Assembly: GCA_964391025.1 (NCBI GenBank)
Contig: CAYMKJ010000240.1
Location: forward strand, 1-17,099
Length of the DNA stretch: 17,099 nucleotides
Reading direction: 5' to 3'
Origin: SHZI01 sp964391025
Lineage (GTDB): Bacteria > Pseudomonadota > Gammaproteobacteria > Steroidobacterales > GCA-2729495
This document shows, piece by piece, positions 1-5,699 of the stretch (positions within the stretch are counted from its first letter, which is position 1; each line of letters starts with the position of its first letter). The translations under genes were made by a program, and so were the position numbers. The notes beneath the pieces are model-generated. The model was not told the origin of the DNA, ran no database searches, and was given only the letters and a program-made list of their open reading frames with translations.

Positions 1-1
1 C

Positions 2-199
2 CTCGAGGCCTTCTTTCACTATCGCAATCTCGACGTATCGACGCTCAAGATCCTGGCCGGCCTGTGGGCGCCCGAGGTGCTGGCCGGCGTCACCAAGAGC
101 TCGACGCATCTGGCCCTGACCGACATCCAGGATTCGATCGCCGAACTGCGTCACTACCGCCAGCACCTCATCCGGCTGCCGCCCGCAAATCCCGTCTGA
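2..199 (+). CDS. orn: Oligoribonuclease, C-terminal part (5' end outside window)
   Basis: Orn is a DEDDh-type 3'-5' exonuclease that degrades 2-5-nt RNAs, including the pGpG left from c-di-GMP turnover, to mononucleotides. Only the last 65 codons are in the window. The reading starts LEAFFHYRNLDVSTLK and contains the final exonuclease motif STHLALTDIQDS, where His and the following Asp are the last two residues of the DEDDh set. It aligns closely with the C-terminus of the E. coli enzyme as I remember it. The tail ends RLPPANPV. An inverted copy of its 3' end at 2179-2215 instead stops directly after RLP, so the last five residues here (PANPV) appear to have been added when the downstream DNA was replaced. 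The family is certain; the tail replacement is inference. Confidence 0.93.
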   Translation, partial: LEAFFHYRNLDVSTLKILAGLWAPEVLAGVTKSSTHLALTDIQDSIAELRHYRQHLIRLPPANPV

Positions 200-275
200 T
201 CGACCAGGAATCGCTCTGCCCTGCCTAATCCGGTGGATTCAGCCGGATTCTCAGCCGGTAATGCGAGCAGACGGC

Positions 276-305
276 TGCGCACGCTCCAGAGATGGAGCGT
301 GCGCA
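276..305. repeat. Perfect 12-bp inverted repeat at the start of the transposase remnant
   Basis: Arms TGCGCACGCTCC (276-287) and GGAGCGTGCGCA (294-305) are perfectly complementary around a 6-nt loop. The ATG of the transposase remnant (292-294) sits in the loop and the first base of the right arm. There is no T-tract, so it is a poor terminator for orn. IS91-type elements carry hairpin-forming ends for rolling-circle transposition, and this may be the relic of such an end. That role is inference. Confidence 0.5.
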
Positions 306-666
306 CCCACTGCCTGTCAGCGTCGTTCGCTACGAGCGCCACCGCCCGGAAACGACTCTCCTTTATCAGCTCGTAGAGCACTACTACCCGGCGTTTCTGG
401 CAGCCCTGCATGACCGCGGCCGAAGCGTGCCGACTTACGTGGAGCGGGAGTTTGAGTCCTATCTGAAGTGCGGCCGGCTGGAGCACGGCTTCCTCCGGAT
501 CCGCTGCACGACCTGTCACGCCGAGCGGCTGGTGGCCTTCAGCTGCAAGGGCCGGGGTTTCTGCCCGAGCTGCGGGGCGCGGCGCATGACGGAGAGCGCG
601 GCGCTGCTGGTCGATGCGGTGCTGCCGCGGGAGCCGATCCGCCAGTGGGTCTTGAGCGTGCCGTGA
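292..666 (+). pseudogene. IS91-family transposase, N-terminal remnant
   Basis: The 124-residue reading is the N-terminal zinc-binding part of an IS91-type (Y1/Y2 HUH, rolling-circle) transposase. It has the family hallmarks RPETTLLYQLVEHYYPAF, then YLKCGRLEHGFLRIRC and FCPSCGARR, with cysteines at 60, 72, 75, 85, 91 and 94. The family continues for about 250 more residues with the catalytic HUH and Tyr domain. Here homology stops at RQWVLSVP and the reading ends at once in a TGA that belongs to unrelated DNA. The catalytic domain is absent, so it cannot transpose on its own. The left side may retain an element end (hairpin 276-305). It probably marks an insertion that was later deleted. Confidence 0.85.
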
Positions 667-826
667 CGACGCGAAGCGCGAATACGCCTACGGCCCGGCC
701 CAGGGGCTCCCGGCCACCAAGGTCGGCGCCTTTACCCAGGCGCTCTACGACCAGGCGAAGAAGCAGGGCTGGACCGTCATCAGCATGAAGGACGACTGGA
801 AGCGGGTCTTCGCCTTCGAGCCTTGA
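665..826 (+). pseudogene. HAD-superfamily hydrolase, C-terminal fragment
   Basis: Starting directly at the break in the transposase remnant, another frame reads 53 residues beginning DDAKREYAYG and ending with GWTVISMKDDWKRVFAFEP before a TGA at 824-826. This resembles the C-terminus of the HAD-type phosphatase-like proteins that end in TDAEREWAYD...GWTVVDMKxDWK. The catalytic Asp motifs and the rest of the protein are missing, and no start codon or ribosome site precedes it. The frame is closed by a TGA at 653-655. I read it as the tail of a gene cut by the IS91-type insertion or by a later deletion. The family call rests on pattern memory of the conserved tail. Confidence 0.65.
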
Positions 827-849
827 GTTCTTTCTGGACCGCGGGAGTG

Positions 850-1191
850 CTAGCCGGATTCGGTAATCTCGACGATCGTCTCGCCCGCTGAGATGAGCTG
901 AAGTGCGCTCGCGAACGTTGCCGAAAATATCCGGTTGAGATTCTCGTTGGTCGTGTTGCCGCTGGTCACCCAGACGAACTGTGGAGGGGCACCATGCCGG
1001 TAGACAAGTTCCACGAAGTCGCTATCTTTGGTGATGACAACCGACGCGGTCTGCCTGGCGTAATTAAAAATGGTTTGATCGTCAGCATTTCCCAGGCCAA
1101 GGTCCCGCACATGGCTCGCCTGGACGTTAAACTGTCCGGTCAGGTACCGCGCCAACCCTGGCGGCAATTGCGCATCGACAATGAACTTCAC
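850..1191 (-). CDS. DUF5615 PIN-like toxin
   Basis: This 113-aa protein matches the DUF5615 PIN-like family, usually the toxin partner of a DUF433 antitoxin. It opens with the typical strand and acid (MKFIVDAQLPPGLARYL, Asp6). It then has HVRDLGLGNADDQTI (Asp37, Asp38) and VVITKDSDFVEL (Asp56, Asp58), the acidic residues expected to form a PIN-like metal-binding nuclease centre. It starts with GTG, and this start overlaps the stop of the upstream DUF433 gene by four bases (GTGA, 1188-1191), so the two are translationally coupled. Its RNA target is not known for the family to my knowledge. All acidic positions are intact, so it may be functional. Confidence 0.85.
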   Translation of the reverse strand: MKFIVDAQLPPGLARYLTGQFNVQASHVRDLGLGNADDQTIFNYARQTASVVITKDSDFVELVYRHGAPPQFVWVTSGNTTNENLNRIFSATFASALQLISAGETIVEITESG

Positions 1192-1424
1192 GCCACCAGC
1201 CGGGCGTGATTGGCGCGTTGAGCGGCGAACAGCAGGCTTGCCTGGATGTCTTCGGGCTCCAGGTCGGGATAGTCAGCCAGGATCTGCTCGGGCGAGACGC
1301 TCTGCGCCAACAGTTCGAGCACGTCTACCACGCGGATCCGCATGCCCCGGATACAGGGCTTTCCGCCGCACTTGCCGGGCTCGGTGGTTATGCGTTGGAG
1401 GAGATCGCTTTCCGATTTGGACAT
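1188..1424 (-). CDS. DUF433 antitoxin
   Basis: This 78-aa protein carries the DUF433 signature: RITTEPGKCGGKPCIRGMRIRV near the N-terminus, then ILADYPDLEPEDIQASLLFAA, a helix-turn-helix-like fold. DUF433 proteins occur next to DUF5615 PIN-like proteins and are taken as the antitoxin and autorepressor of the pair. The ATG at 1424 is preceded by GAGAGG nine bases upstream, a good ribosome site. The stop overlaps the toxin start (GTGA). Antitoxin-first order and overlap are typical of type II modules. A possible promoter and inverted repeat lie at 1457-1487. Confidence 0.86.
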   Translation of the reverse strand: MSKSESDLLQRITTEPGKCGGKPCIRGMRIRVVDVLELLAQSVSPEQILADYPDLEPEDIQASLLFAAQRANHARLVA

Positions 1425-1456
1425 GGCGTGTCGCCTCTCGCAGGTTGACTTCGCTC

Positions 1457-1487
1457 ATCATATTGCAGCCTGTGGCTCGCTGCCACA
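1457..1487 (-). promoter_or_regulatory. Possible promoter/operator of the DUF433-DUF5615 pair
   Basis: On the minus strand a TATGAT -10-like hexamer (1462-1457) lies about 33 bases before the DUF433 start. Immediately upstream is a perfect 6-bp inverted repeat, TGTGGC-TCGCT-GCCACA (1471-1487). The -35 is weak (TGGCAG). The position of the inverted repeat between -35 and -10 suits an autorepressor operator. This is inference from position only. Confidence 0.35.
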
Positions 1488-1634
1488 CCTTCGCCAAAGC
1501 GCTGGGTTGCGGTCACCCTGTCTGAGTCGTGGCGGGCCGGGCGGCTCTGCGCCGGGCAGGTGGTGCGCGGCGGGAATCTGCACGGGAGCGTGACATTTGC
1601 GGAGTCCACTCCGGCCGCTGACGAGCAGGCTGGT

Positions 1635-1707
1635 CTGAGGGAAGAAGAGCGACCGCTCGCGGACCCGGGAATCCCTGGCAGTCAGGGGCTTTGAACGTCC
1701 TATACTC
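1635..1707 (+). repeat. 73-bp direct repeat, copy A
   Basis: It matches copy B (2299-2372) with five substitutions and one single-base gap near the right end. The stretch GTCAGGGGCTTTGAACGTCCT is identical. Within it CCCTG-GCAGT-CAGGG can form a short stem, and outer GGAC and GTCC can also pair. Copy B has CCTTG in the left arm, which still pairs in RNA through one G-U. It abuts the ppsA tail copy with at most one base between. Confidence 0.85.
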
Positions 1708-1708
1708 G

Positions 1709-1804
1709 GCCCGCTGGCTGGTAGCGCAGGGTATCGGTAGCCTGTCGCTGAATCCGGACTCGGTGGTCCAGACTTGGCTATTCCTGGCGGGAGAAACGGT
1801 ATGA
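1709..1804 (+). pseudogene. ppsA: Duplicate ppsA 3' end (last 31 codons plus stop), inverted relative to ppsA
   Basis: This reads ARWLVAQGIGSLSLNPDSVV...LAGETV and stop, residue for residue the same as the last 31 amino acids of the resident ppsA (3278-3373, opposite strand). The nucleotide sequences differ at 10 of 96 positions, and all ten are synonymous third-position changes. The fragment therefore comes from a ppsA that was under selection, not from a decayed recent copy. Homology stops abruptly at the border with repeat copy A. The stop is ten bases before the MAPEG start, so MAPEG was probably the gene after ppsA in the source locus. Confidence 0.92.
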
Positions 1805-1814
1805 AGGTGAGCGT

Positions 1815-2192
1815 ATGACGACGGCCTACTGGTGTGTCCTGGTTGCCGCGGTGCTGCCCATCCTGTGGGTGGGCGCTGCCAAGGCGGGCGGCGGGCGCTA
1901 TAACAATGCCAAACCACGGGAGTATCTGGGCGCTCTGTCTGGCTGGCCCGCCCGGGCCAACTTCGCGCAACAGAATTCCTACGAGGCCTTTCCACCGTTC
2001 GCAGCAGCGGTGATCATCGCCCAACTGTGCAGCGCGCCCCAGCCCACCGTCGACACGCTGGCGCTTACTTTTATCGGAGCCCGGGTGCTCCATGGGCTCT
2101 GCTATATCGCGGACCAGTCCGGGCTGCGCTCGCTGGTCTGGCTGGTGGGCTTTGGCTGCGTCGTTGGGCTGTTCGTCACGGCAGCCGGATGA
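1815..2192 (+). CDS. MAPEG-family membrane protein
   Basis: This 125-aa protein has about four hydrophobic segments and the pattern of bacterial MAPEG proteins (membrane-associated, eicosanoid and glutathione metabolism). An early loop motif reads ARANFAQQNSYEAFPPFAAA (47-66), with the conserved Asn, Glu and Pro. A later RVLHGLCY (Arg90, His93, Tyr97) is the RxxHxxxY-like motif. Substrates of the bacterial members are mostly unknown; glutathione transferase or peroxidase activity is known for some relatives. The ATG is preceded by AAGGTGAG. It follows a duplicate ppsA tail by ten bases, and its last codons and stop overlap an inverted copy of the orn 3' end. This suggests it came from an orn-MAPEG-ppsA locus. 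Confidence 0.85.
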   Translation: MTTAYWCVLVAAVLPILWVGAAKAGGGRYNNAKPREYLGALSGWPARANFAQQNSYEAFPPFAAAVIIAQLCSAPQPTVDTLALTFIGARVLHGLCYIADQSGLRSLVWLVGFGCVVGLFVTAAG

Positions 2193-2215
2193 GGTGCTGG
2201 CGGTAGTGACGCAGT
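2179..2215 (-). repeat. Perfect 37-nt inverted copy of the orn 3' end
   Basis: Positions 2179-2215 are the exact reverse complement of orn 145-181. Read on the minus strand it continues the orn frame ...HLIRLP and then meets TGA (2178-2176). It overlaps the last codons and stop of the MAPEG gene. In the source locus orn and MAPEG must have converged with overlapping 3' ends. Confidence 0.92.
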
Positions 2216-2242
2216 AACACGACGGTCAAGCAGACAAAACAA

Positions 2243-2269
2243 AAGAGACCCGCCGAAGCGAGGTCTCTT
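2243..2269 (-). terminator. Hairpin terminator, best read on the minus strand
   Basis: AAGAGACC (2243-2250) and GGTCTCTT (2262-2269) form a perfect 8-bp stem around an 11-nt loop. On the minus strand the stem is followed by TTGTTTTG, a fair T-tract. On the plus strand the tail is poor (CGTGC). It lies downstream of MAPEG (+) but points the other way, so it would stop leftward transcription. Confidence 0.6.
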
Positions 2270-2298
2270 CGTGCTCGCGGTAGAAAGCGTGCAGTGAG

Positions 2299-2372
2299 CT
2301 GAGGGACTAAGAGCGACAGCCCGCGGACCCGGGAATCCTTGGCAGTCAGGGGCTTTGAACGTCCTAATACTC
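2299..2372 (+). repeat. 73/74-bp direct repeat, copy B
   Basis: Partner of copy A at 1635-1707, 664 bases downstream in the same orientation. The pair brackets the ppsA-tail/MAPEG/orn-tail block. Copy B ends 12 bases before the -35 box of the second toxin-antitoxin promoter. Confidence 0.85.
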
Positions 2373-2384
2373 AGACTCTGTGTG

Positions 2385-2446
2385 TTGACAACTGCTATAC
2401 ACCACCATAAGATTTGTATATCTGTTATGTATACGAATTAGGGGAA
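2385..2446 (+). promoter_or_regulatory. Promoter, likely operator and ribosome site of the DUF1778-GNAT pair
   Basis: A consensus -35 TTGACA (2385-2390) and a -10 TAAGAT (2408-2413) are separated by 17 bases. Overlapping the -10 and start region is an inverted repeat, TTTGTATA (2413-2420) and TATACGAA (2430-2437), matching at 7 of 8 positions. This is a natural site for the ribbon-helix-helix antitoxin. AGGGGAA (2440-2446) precedes the ATG at 2451. The AT-rich patch stands out from the GC-rich surroundings. Confidence 0.65.
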
Positions 2447-2450
2447 ATTC

Positions 2451-2729
2451 ATGCGCGACGCCGCCATCAACCTGCGGGCACATCCCGAGCAGCGGGAACT
2501 GATCGACCAGGCCGCGCAGCTGCTCGGCAAGAACCGCTCCGACTTCATGCTCGAGGCCGCCTGCGACAAGGCCCAGTCGGTGCTGCTCGATCAGGTATTT
2601 TTCGGCCTGGACGCAGAGAAGTTCCGGCAGTTCAACAAGCTGCTCGACGCGCCGCCCGCCCGCAATCCGGGGCTTGAGCGCCTCATGGCGGTCAAGGCAC
2701 CCTGGGGCAAGAAGTCCTCGAAGGCCTGA
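2451..2729 (+). CDS. DUF1778 ribbon-helix-helix antitoxin (TacA-like)
   Basis: This 92-aa protein matches DUF1778 antitoxins. The N-terminal ribbon-helix-helix (MRDAAINLRAHPEQRELIDQ, then AAQLLGKNRSDFMLEAA) should bind DNA as a dimer. The C-terminal part (LDAEKFRQFNKLLDAPP...GLERLMAVKAPW) is the usual arm that wraps the GNAT toxin and blocks acetyl-CoA binding or the active site. It is known in TacA, AtaR and KacA that antitoxin and complex repress their own promoter; the inverted repeat at 2413-2437 fits this. The toxin follows with a two-base gap. The start is fixed by AGGGGAA five bases upstream. Confidence 0.9.
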   Translation: MRDAAINLRAHPEQRELIDQAAQLLGKNRSDFMLEAACDKAQSVLLDQVFFGLDAEKFRQFNKLLDAPPARNPGLERLMAVKAPWGKKSSKA

Positions 2730-2731
2730 GA

Positions 2732-3220
2732 TTGCAACTCAGTCTGCCGAAGCCCTTGGCGACTTCGCACCGGCTGGATGACTTCGAGTGCGGCGAGGCC
2801 GTGCTCGATGACTGGCTCAAGCGCAAGGCATTGTCCAACCAGTCAAGCGGGGCGAGCCGCACCTTTGTCGTCGCCGATCAGGACGGTCGCGTTTGTGGCT
2901 ACTACGCCCTGGCGGCCGGCGCCGTTTCGCACCAGCTGGCAACGAGCGGCGTTCGCCGCAACATGCCTGATCCTGTTCCTGTCATGGTGCTCGCCCGGCT
3001 CGCGGTCGACCGCAGGACGCAAGGAAAGCATCTGGGAGCATCGCTGCTGCAGGATGCCGTCAAGCGCGCAGTGGCCGTATCTCAGAACGCTGGGGTGAGA
3101 GCGCTGCTCGTGCATGCGCTCCATGAGCGCGCCAAACAGTTCTACGAGCACTACGGGTTTCAGCCCTCGTCGACGCATCCAATGCCGCTCATGCTGCGCT
3201 TGAGCAGCGTGAAGGCGTGA
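2732..3220 (+). CDS. GNAT acetyltransferase toxin (TacT-like)
   Basis: This 162-aa GNAT-fold toxin is the partner of the DUF1778 antitoxin. Characterised relatives (TacT, AtaT, KacT) acetylate the amino group of charged tRNAs and stop translation. Visible features are SHRLDDFECGEAVLDDWLK, typical of this toxin clade at the N-terminus, the acetyl-CoA loop RRTQGKHLGASLL (95-107) and FYEHYGF (137-143), whose Tyr138 corresponds to the catalytic tyrosine. The start is TTG two bases after the antitoxin stop, with no ribosome site of its own beyond the end of the antitoxin gene, so translation is coupled and weak. All key residues are present. It converges on ppsA, 57 bases away. Confidence 0.9.
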   Translation: MQLSLPKPLATSHRLDDFECGEAVLDDWLKRKALSNQSSGASRTFVVADQDGRVCGYYALAAGAVSHQLATSGVRRNMPDPVPVMVLARLAVDRRTQGKHLGASLLQDAVKRAVAVSQNAGVRALLVHALHERAKQFYEHYGFQPSSTHPMPLMLRLSSVKA

Positions 3221-3277
3221 CGGAATCGCGACGTCGATTTCCTCCCGACACCCCCTGCAGGGCCGGGTGCGCCGTGG

Positions 3278-5674
3278 TCAGACGGTCTCACCCGCCAGGA
3301 AGAGCCACGTCTGGACCACCGAGTCCGGATTCAGCGACAGGCTCCCGATGCCCTGTGCAACCAGCCAGCGGGCGAGGTCCGGGTGGTCGGAGGGTCCCTG
3401 ACCGCAAATGCCGATGTACTTGCCGGCCTTGAGGCACGCATCGATCGCCATTTTCAGCAGCATGCGGACGGCCTCGTCCCGCTCGTCAAACAAGCCGGCA
3501 ACGAGTCCTGAATCCCGGTCGAGGCCCAGCGTCAGCTGGGTCAGGTCATTCGAGCCGATCGACATGCCGTCGAAATACTCCAGGTACTGATCGGCGAGCA
3601 GGGCGTTCGTCGGCAGCTCGCACATCATGATCAGGCGCAGACCGTGCTGGCCCCGCTTGAGGCCGTTCTTGGCGAGTAGCTCGGTCACTCCGCGGGCCTC
3701 GGCAACCGTGCGCACAAACGGCACCATGATTTCCACGTTGTGAAGGCCCATGTCTTCCCGGACGTAGCGCAGGGCGCGGCACTCCAGCTCGAAGCACGGC
3801 CGGAAACTTTCAGCCAGATAGCGGGAGGCGCCCCGGAAACCGAGCATCGGATTCTCCTCGTGGGGCTCGTACTGCTGGCCCCCGATGAGGTTCGCGTATT
3901 CATTGGACTTGAAATCGGACAGCCGGACGATCACCGGGTGGGGGGCGAAGGCCGCGGCGATCGTGCTGATGCCTTCCGCGAGGCGAGCGACGAAAAACCC
4001 GACTGGATCGCCGTAGCCTGCCATCTGCTCCCGGATTACGTCCCGGAGTTCGGGCTGCAGGCGGTCGAAGTCCAGAATTGCCTTCGGGTGCACACCGATC
4101 ATGCGATTGACGATGAACTCGAGCCGCGCGAGGCCAACACCCTGATGAGGGAGGAATGAGAAGTCAAAGGCCCGATCGGGATTGCCGACGTTCAGCATCA
4201 TCTTGACCGGCAGGTTCGGCAGTATGCTGAGTTCGATGCGCTGCTGCTCGAAATCCAGTATGCCGTCGTAAACGTAGCCCTCGTCACCTTCGGCGCAGGA
4301 GACTGTCACGGGGTGCCCGTCCGGGATGTATCGGGTGGCATCACCGCAACCGACAACCGCAGGAATGCCCAGTTCCCTGGCGATGATGGCGGCGTGGCAG
4401 GTGCGGCCGCCACGGTTAGTAACGATGGCCGACGCTCGCTTCATCACCGGCTCCCAGTCGGGATCCGTCATGTCGGCGACGAGCACGTCACCGTCCTGCA
4501 GGAGACCCATCTCGGCCGTGCTGGCGATGATGCGGGCCCGCCCCGCGCCGATACGCTGACCGATGCTCCGGCCCTGCACGAGTACCTTCGAGCGCGTCTT
4601 GAGGAGATAACGCACCAGTGTGTTGCCGGTCCGGCTCTGCACGGTCTCCGGTCGCGCCTGCAGGATATAGACGTGACCGTCGATCCCGTCCTTGCCCCAC
4701 TCGATATCCATCGGCCTGCCGTAGTGCTGCTCGATGGCCAGGCCCTGGCGCGCCAGCATCTCCACGTCGGTATCGGTCAGGGAGAAACGGCCCGAGTCGG
4801 CCGGGGCGACGTCCTCGGTGCGGACCGAGCGCCCCGGCTCCGCGGAGTCCGCGTAGACCATGCGGATCCTCTTGCTCCCGAGTTGGCGGCGGAGAATGGA
4901 CCGGTGGCCTGAACGCAGTGTGGGTTTGTAGACGTAGAACTCATCCGGATTCACCGCTCCCTGGACGATGGTTTCACCAAGCCCCCAGGATGAGGTGATG
5001 AGCACGACGTCCCTGAAGCCGGACTCGGTATCGAGCGTGAACATCACGCCACTCGAGCCCACGTCCGAGCGCACCATGTGTTGGACCCCGACAGACAAGG
5101 CCACGAGCCGATGGTCAAAATTCTGGTGAACCCGGTAGGCGATTGCCCGGTCGTTGTAGAGGGACGCGAAAACGTGATGGACAGCTTCCAGCAGGCGAGG
5201 GAGGCCCCGGATATTGAGAAAGGTCTCCTGCTGTCCGGCGAACGAAGCTTCAGGCAGGTCTTCGGCAGTGGCTGAAGAGCGAACCGCGACAGTGAGTTCG
5301 CCCGGCCGGTCTGCCGCCATGTCCTGCCAGGCGGCGGTGATTTCCTTCACCAGCAAGGCTGGCAGCGGTGCACCTAGAATCCAGGCGCGGATCTGCTTGC
5401 CGGACCGGGTCAGCTGTTCCAGGTTGCCGACATCAAGAGTGCGGAGCACCGCATCGATCCGGTCGGCAAGGCCATCCTGAGCCAGGAACTGGCGGTAGGC
5501 GTCGGCCGTCGTTGCGAAGCCGTCCGGCACCCTCAGTCCAAGCGCTGACAACTGGCCAAGAAGTTCGCCGAGGGAGGCGTTCTTGCCGCCAACCCGGTGC
5601 ACGTCCGCCATACGGAGTGAGTGCAGGGGAATCACGCAGGGATCCAAGTTGCCTCCAATGTCCCGACCGGCCAT
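3278..5674 (-). CDS. ppsA: Phosphoenolpyruvate synthase
   Basis: Converts pyruvate and ATP (plus water) to PEP, AMP and phosphate, the entry step of gluconeogenesis. Numbering from the ATG at 5674 gives 798 aa. The N-terminal ATP-grasp domain has RVGGKNASLGE and VRSSATAEDLPEASFAGQQE (131-150). The swivelling phosphohistidine domain has GGRTCHAAIIARELGIPA with catalytic His427 and regulatory Thr425. The C-terminal PEP-binding barrel has RLSDFKSNEYANL and GICGQGPSD with Cys757. The E. coli enzyme is 792 aa. The true start is uncertain. TTG at 5647 lies four bases after GGAGG, and GTG at 5635 begins at IPLHSLRMADV, near the usual family start. It diverges from ppsR, its regulator. A second copy of its 3' end lies at 1709-1804. 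Confidence 0.97.
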   Translation of the reverse strand: MAGRDIGGNLDPCVIPLHSLRMADVHRVGGKNASLGELLGQLSALGLRVPDGFATTADAYRQFLAQDGLADRIDAVLRTLDVGNLEQLTRSGKQIRAWILGAPLPALLVKEITAAWQDMAADRPGELTVAVRSSATAEDLPEASFAGQQETFLNIRGLPRLLEAVHHVFASLYNDRAIAYRVHQNFDHRLVALSVGVQHMVRSDVGSSGVMFTLDTESGFRDVVLITSSWGLGETIVQGAVNPDEFYVYKPTLRSGHRSILRRQLGSKRIRMVYADSAEPGRSVRTEDVAPADSGRFSLTDTDVEMLARQGLAIEQHYGRPMDIEWGKDGIDGHVYILQARPETVQSRTGNTLVRYLLKTRSKVLVQGRSIGQRIGAGRARIIASTAEMGLLQDGDVLVADMTDPDWEPVMKRASAIVTNRGGRTCHAAIIARELGIPAVVGCGDATRYIPDGHPVTVSCAEGDEGYVYDGILDFEQQRIELSILPNLPVKMMLNVGNPDRAFDFSFLPHQGVGLARLEFIVNRMIGVHPKAILDFDRLQPELRDVIREQMAGYGDPVGFFVARLAEGISTIAAAFAPHPVIVRLSDFKSNEYANLIGGQQYEPHEENPMLGFRGASRYLAESFRPCFELECRALRYVREDMGLHNVEIMVPFVRTVAEARGVTELLAKNGLKRGQHGLRLIMMCELPTNALLADQYLEYFDGMSIGSNDLTQLTLGLDRDSGLVAGLFDERDEAVRMLLKMAIDACLKAGKYIGICGQGPSDHPDLARWLVAQGIGSLSLNPDSVVQTWLFLAGETV

Positions 5675-5699
5675 GATCCAGCCTGTTGTTCAGCTTGTG

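Larger units (their letters stand above)
1425..1814. other. 390-base stretch without an intact gene
   Basis: This stretch holds the possible toxin-antitoxin promoter (1457-1487), repeat copy A (1635-1707) and the ppsA tail copy (1709-1804). In 1488-1634 I see only GC-rich sequence with no codable family, no terminator and no further repeat. Confidence 0.6.

Noticed and set aside
276..305. Hairpin as intrinsic terminator of orn
   Set aside because: The stem is strong but no T-tract follows on either side.
1458..2093. 211-codon minus-strand frame across the ppsA tail copy and MAPEG
   Set aside because: It runs antisense to MAPEG and the ppsA fragment. Its similarity to a frame near 3217-3432 only reflects the duplicated ppsA tail.
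1635..2372. Integron attC sites around a MAPEG cassette
   Set aside because: The 73-bp repeats lack the paired GTTRRRY/RYYYAAC ends, and the bracketed DNA carries chromosomal gene tails rather than a tight single-gene cassette.
4313..4912. 199-codon open frame opposite ppsA
   Set aside because: Antisense shadow of the ppsA ATP-grasp region.
5583..5699. N-terminal extension of PpsR
   Set aside because: It overlaps the ppsA 5' end, and family proteins begin at MxRxVFFLSDxTGxTAE.
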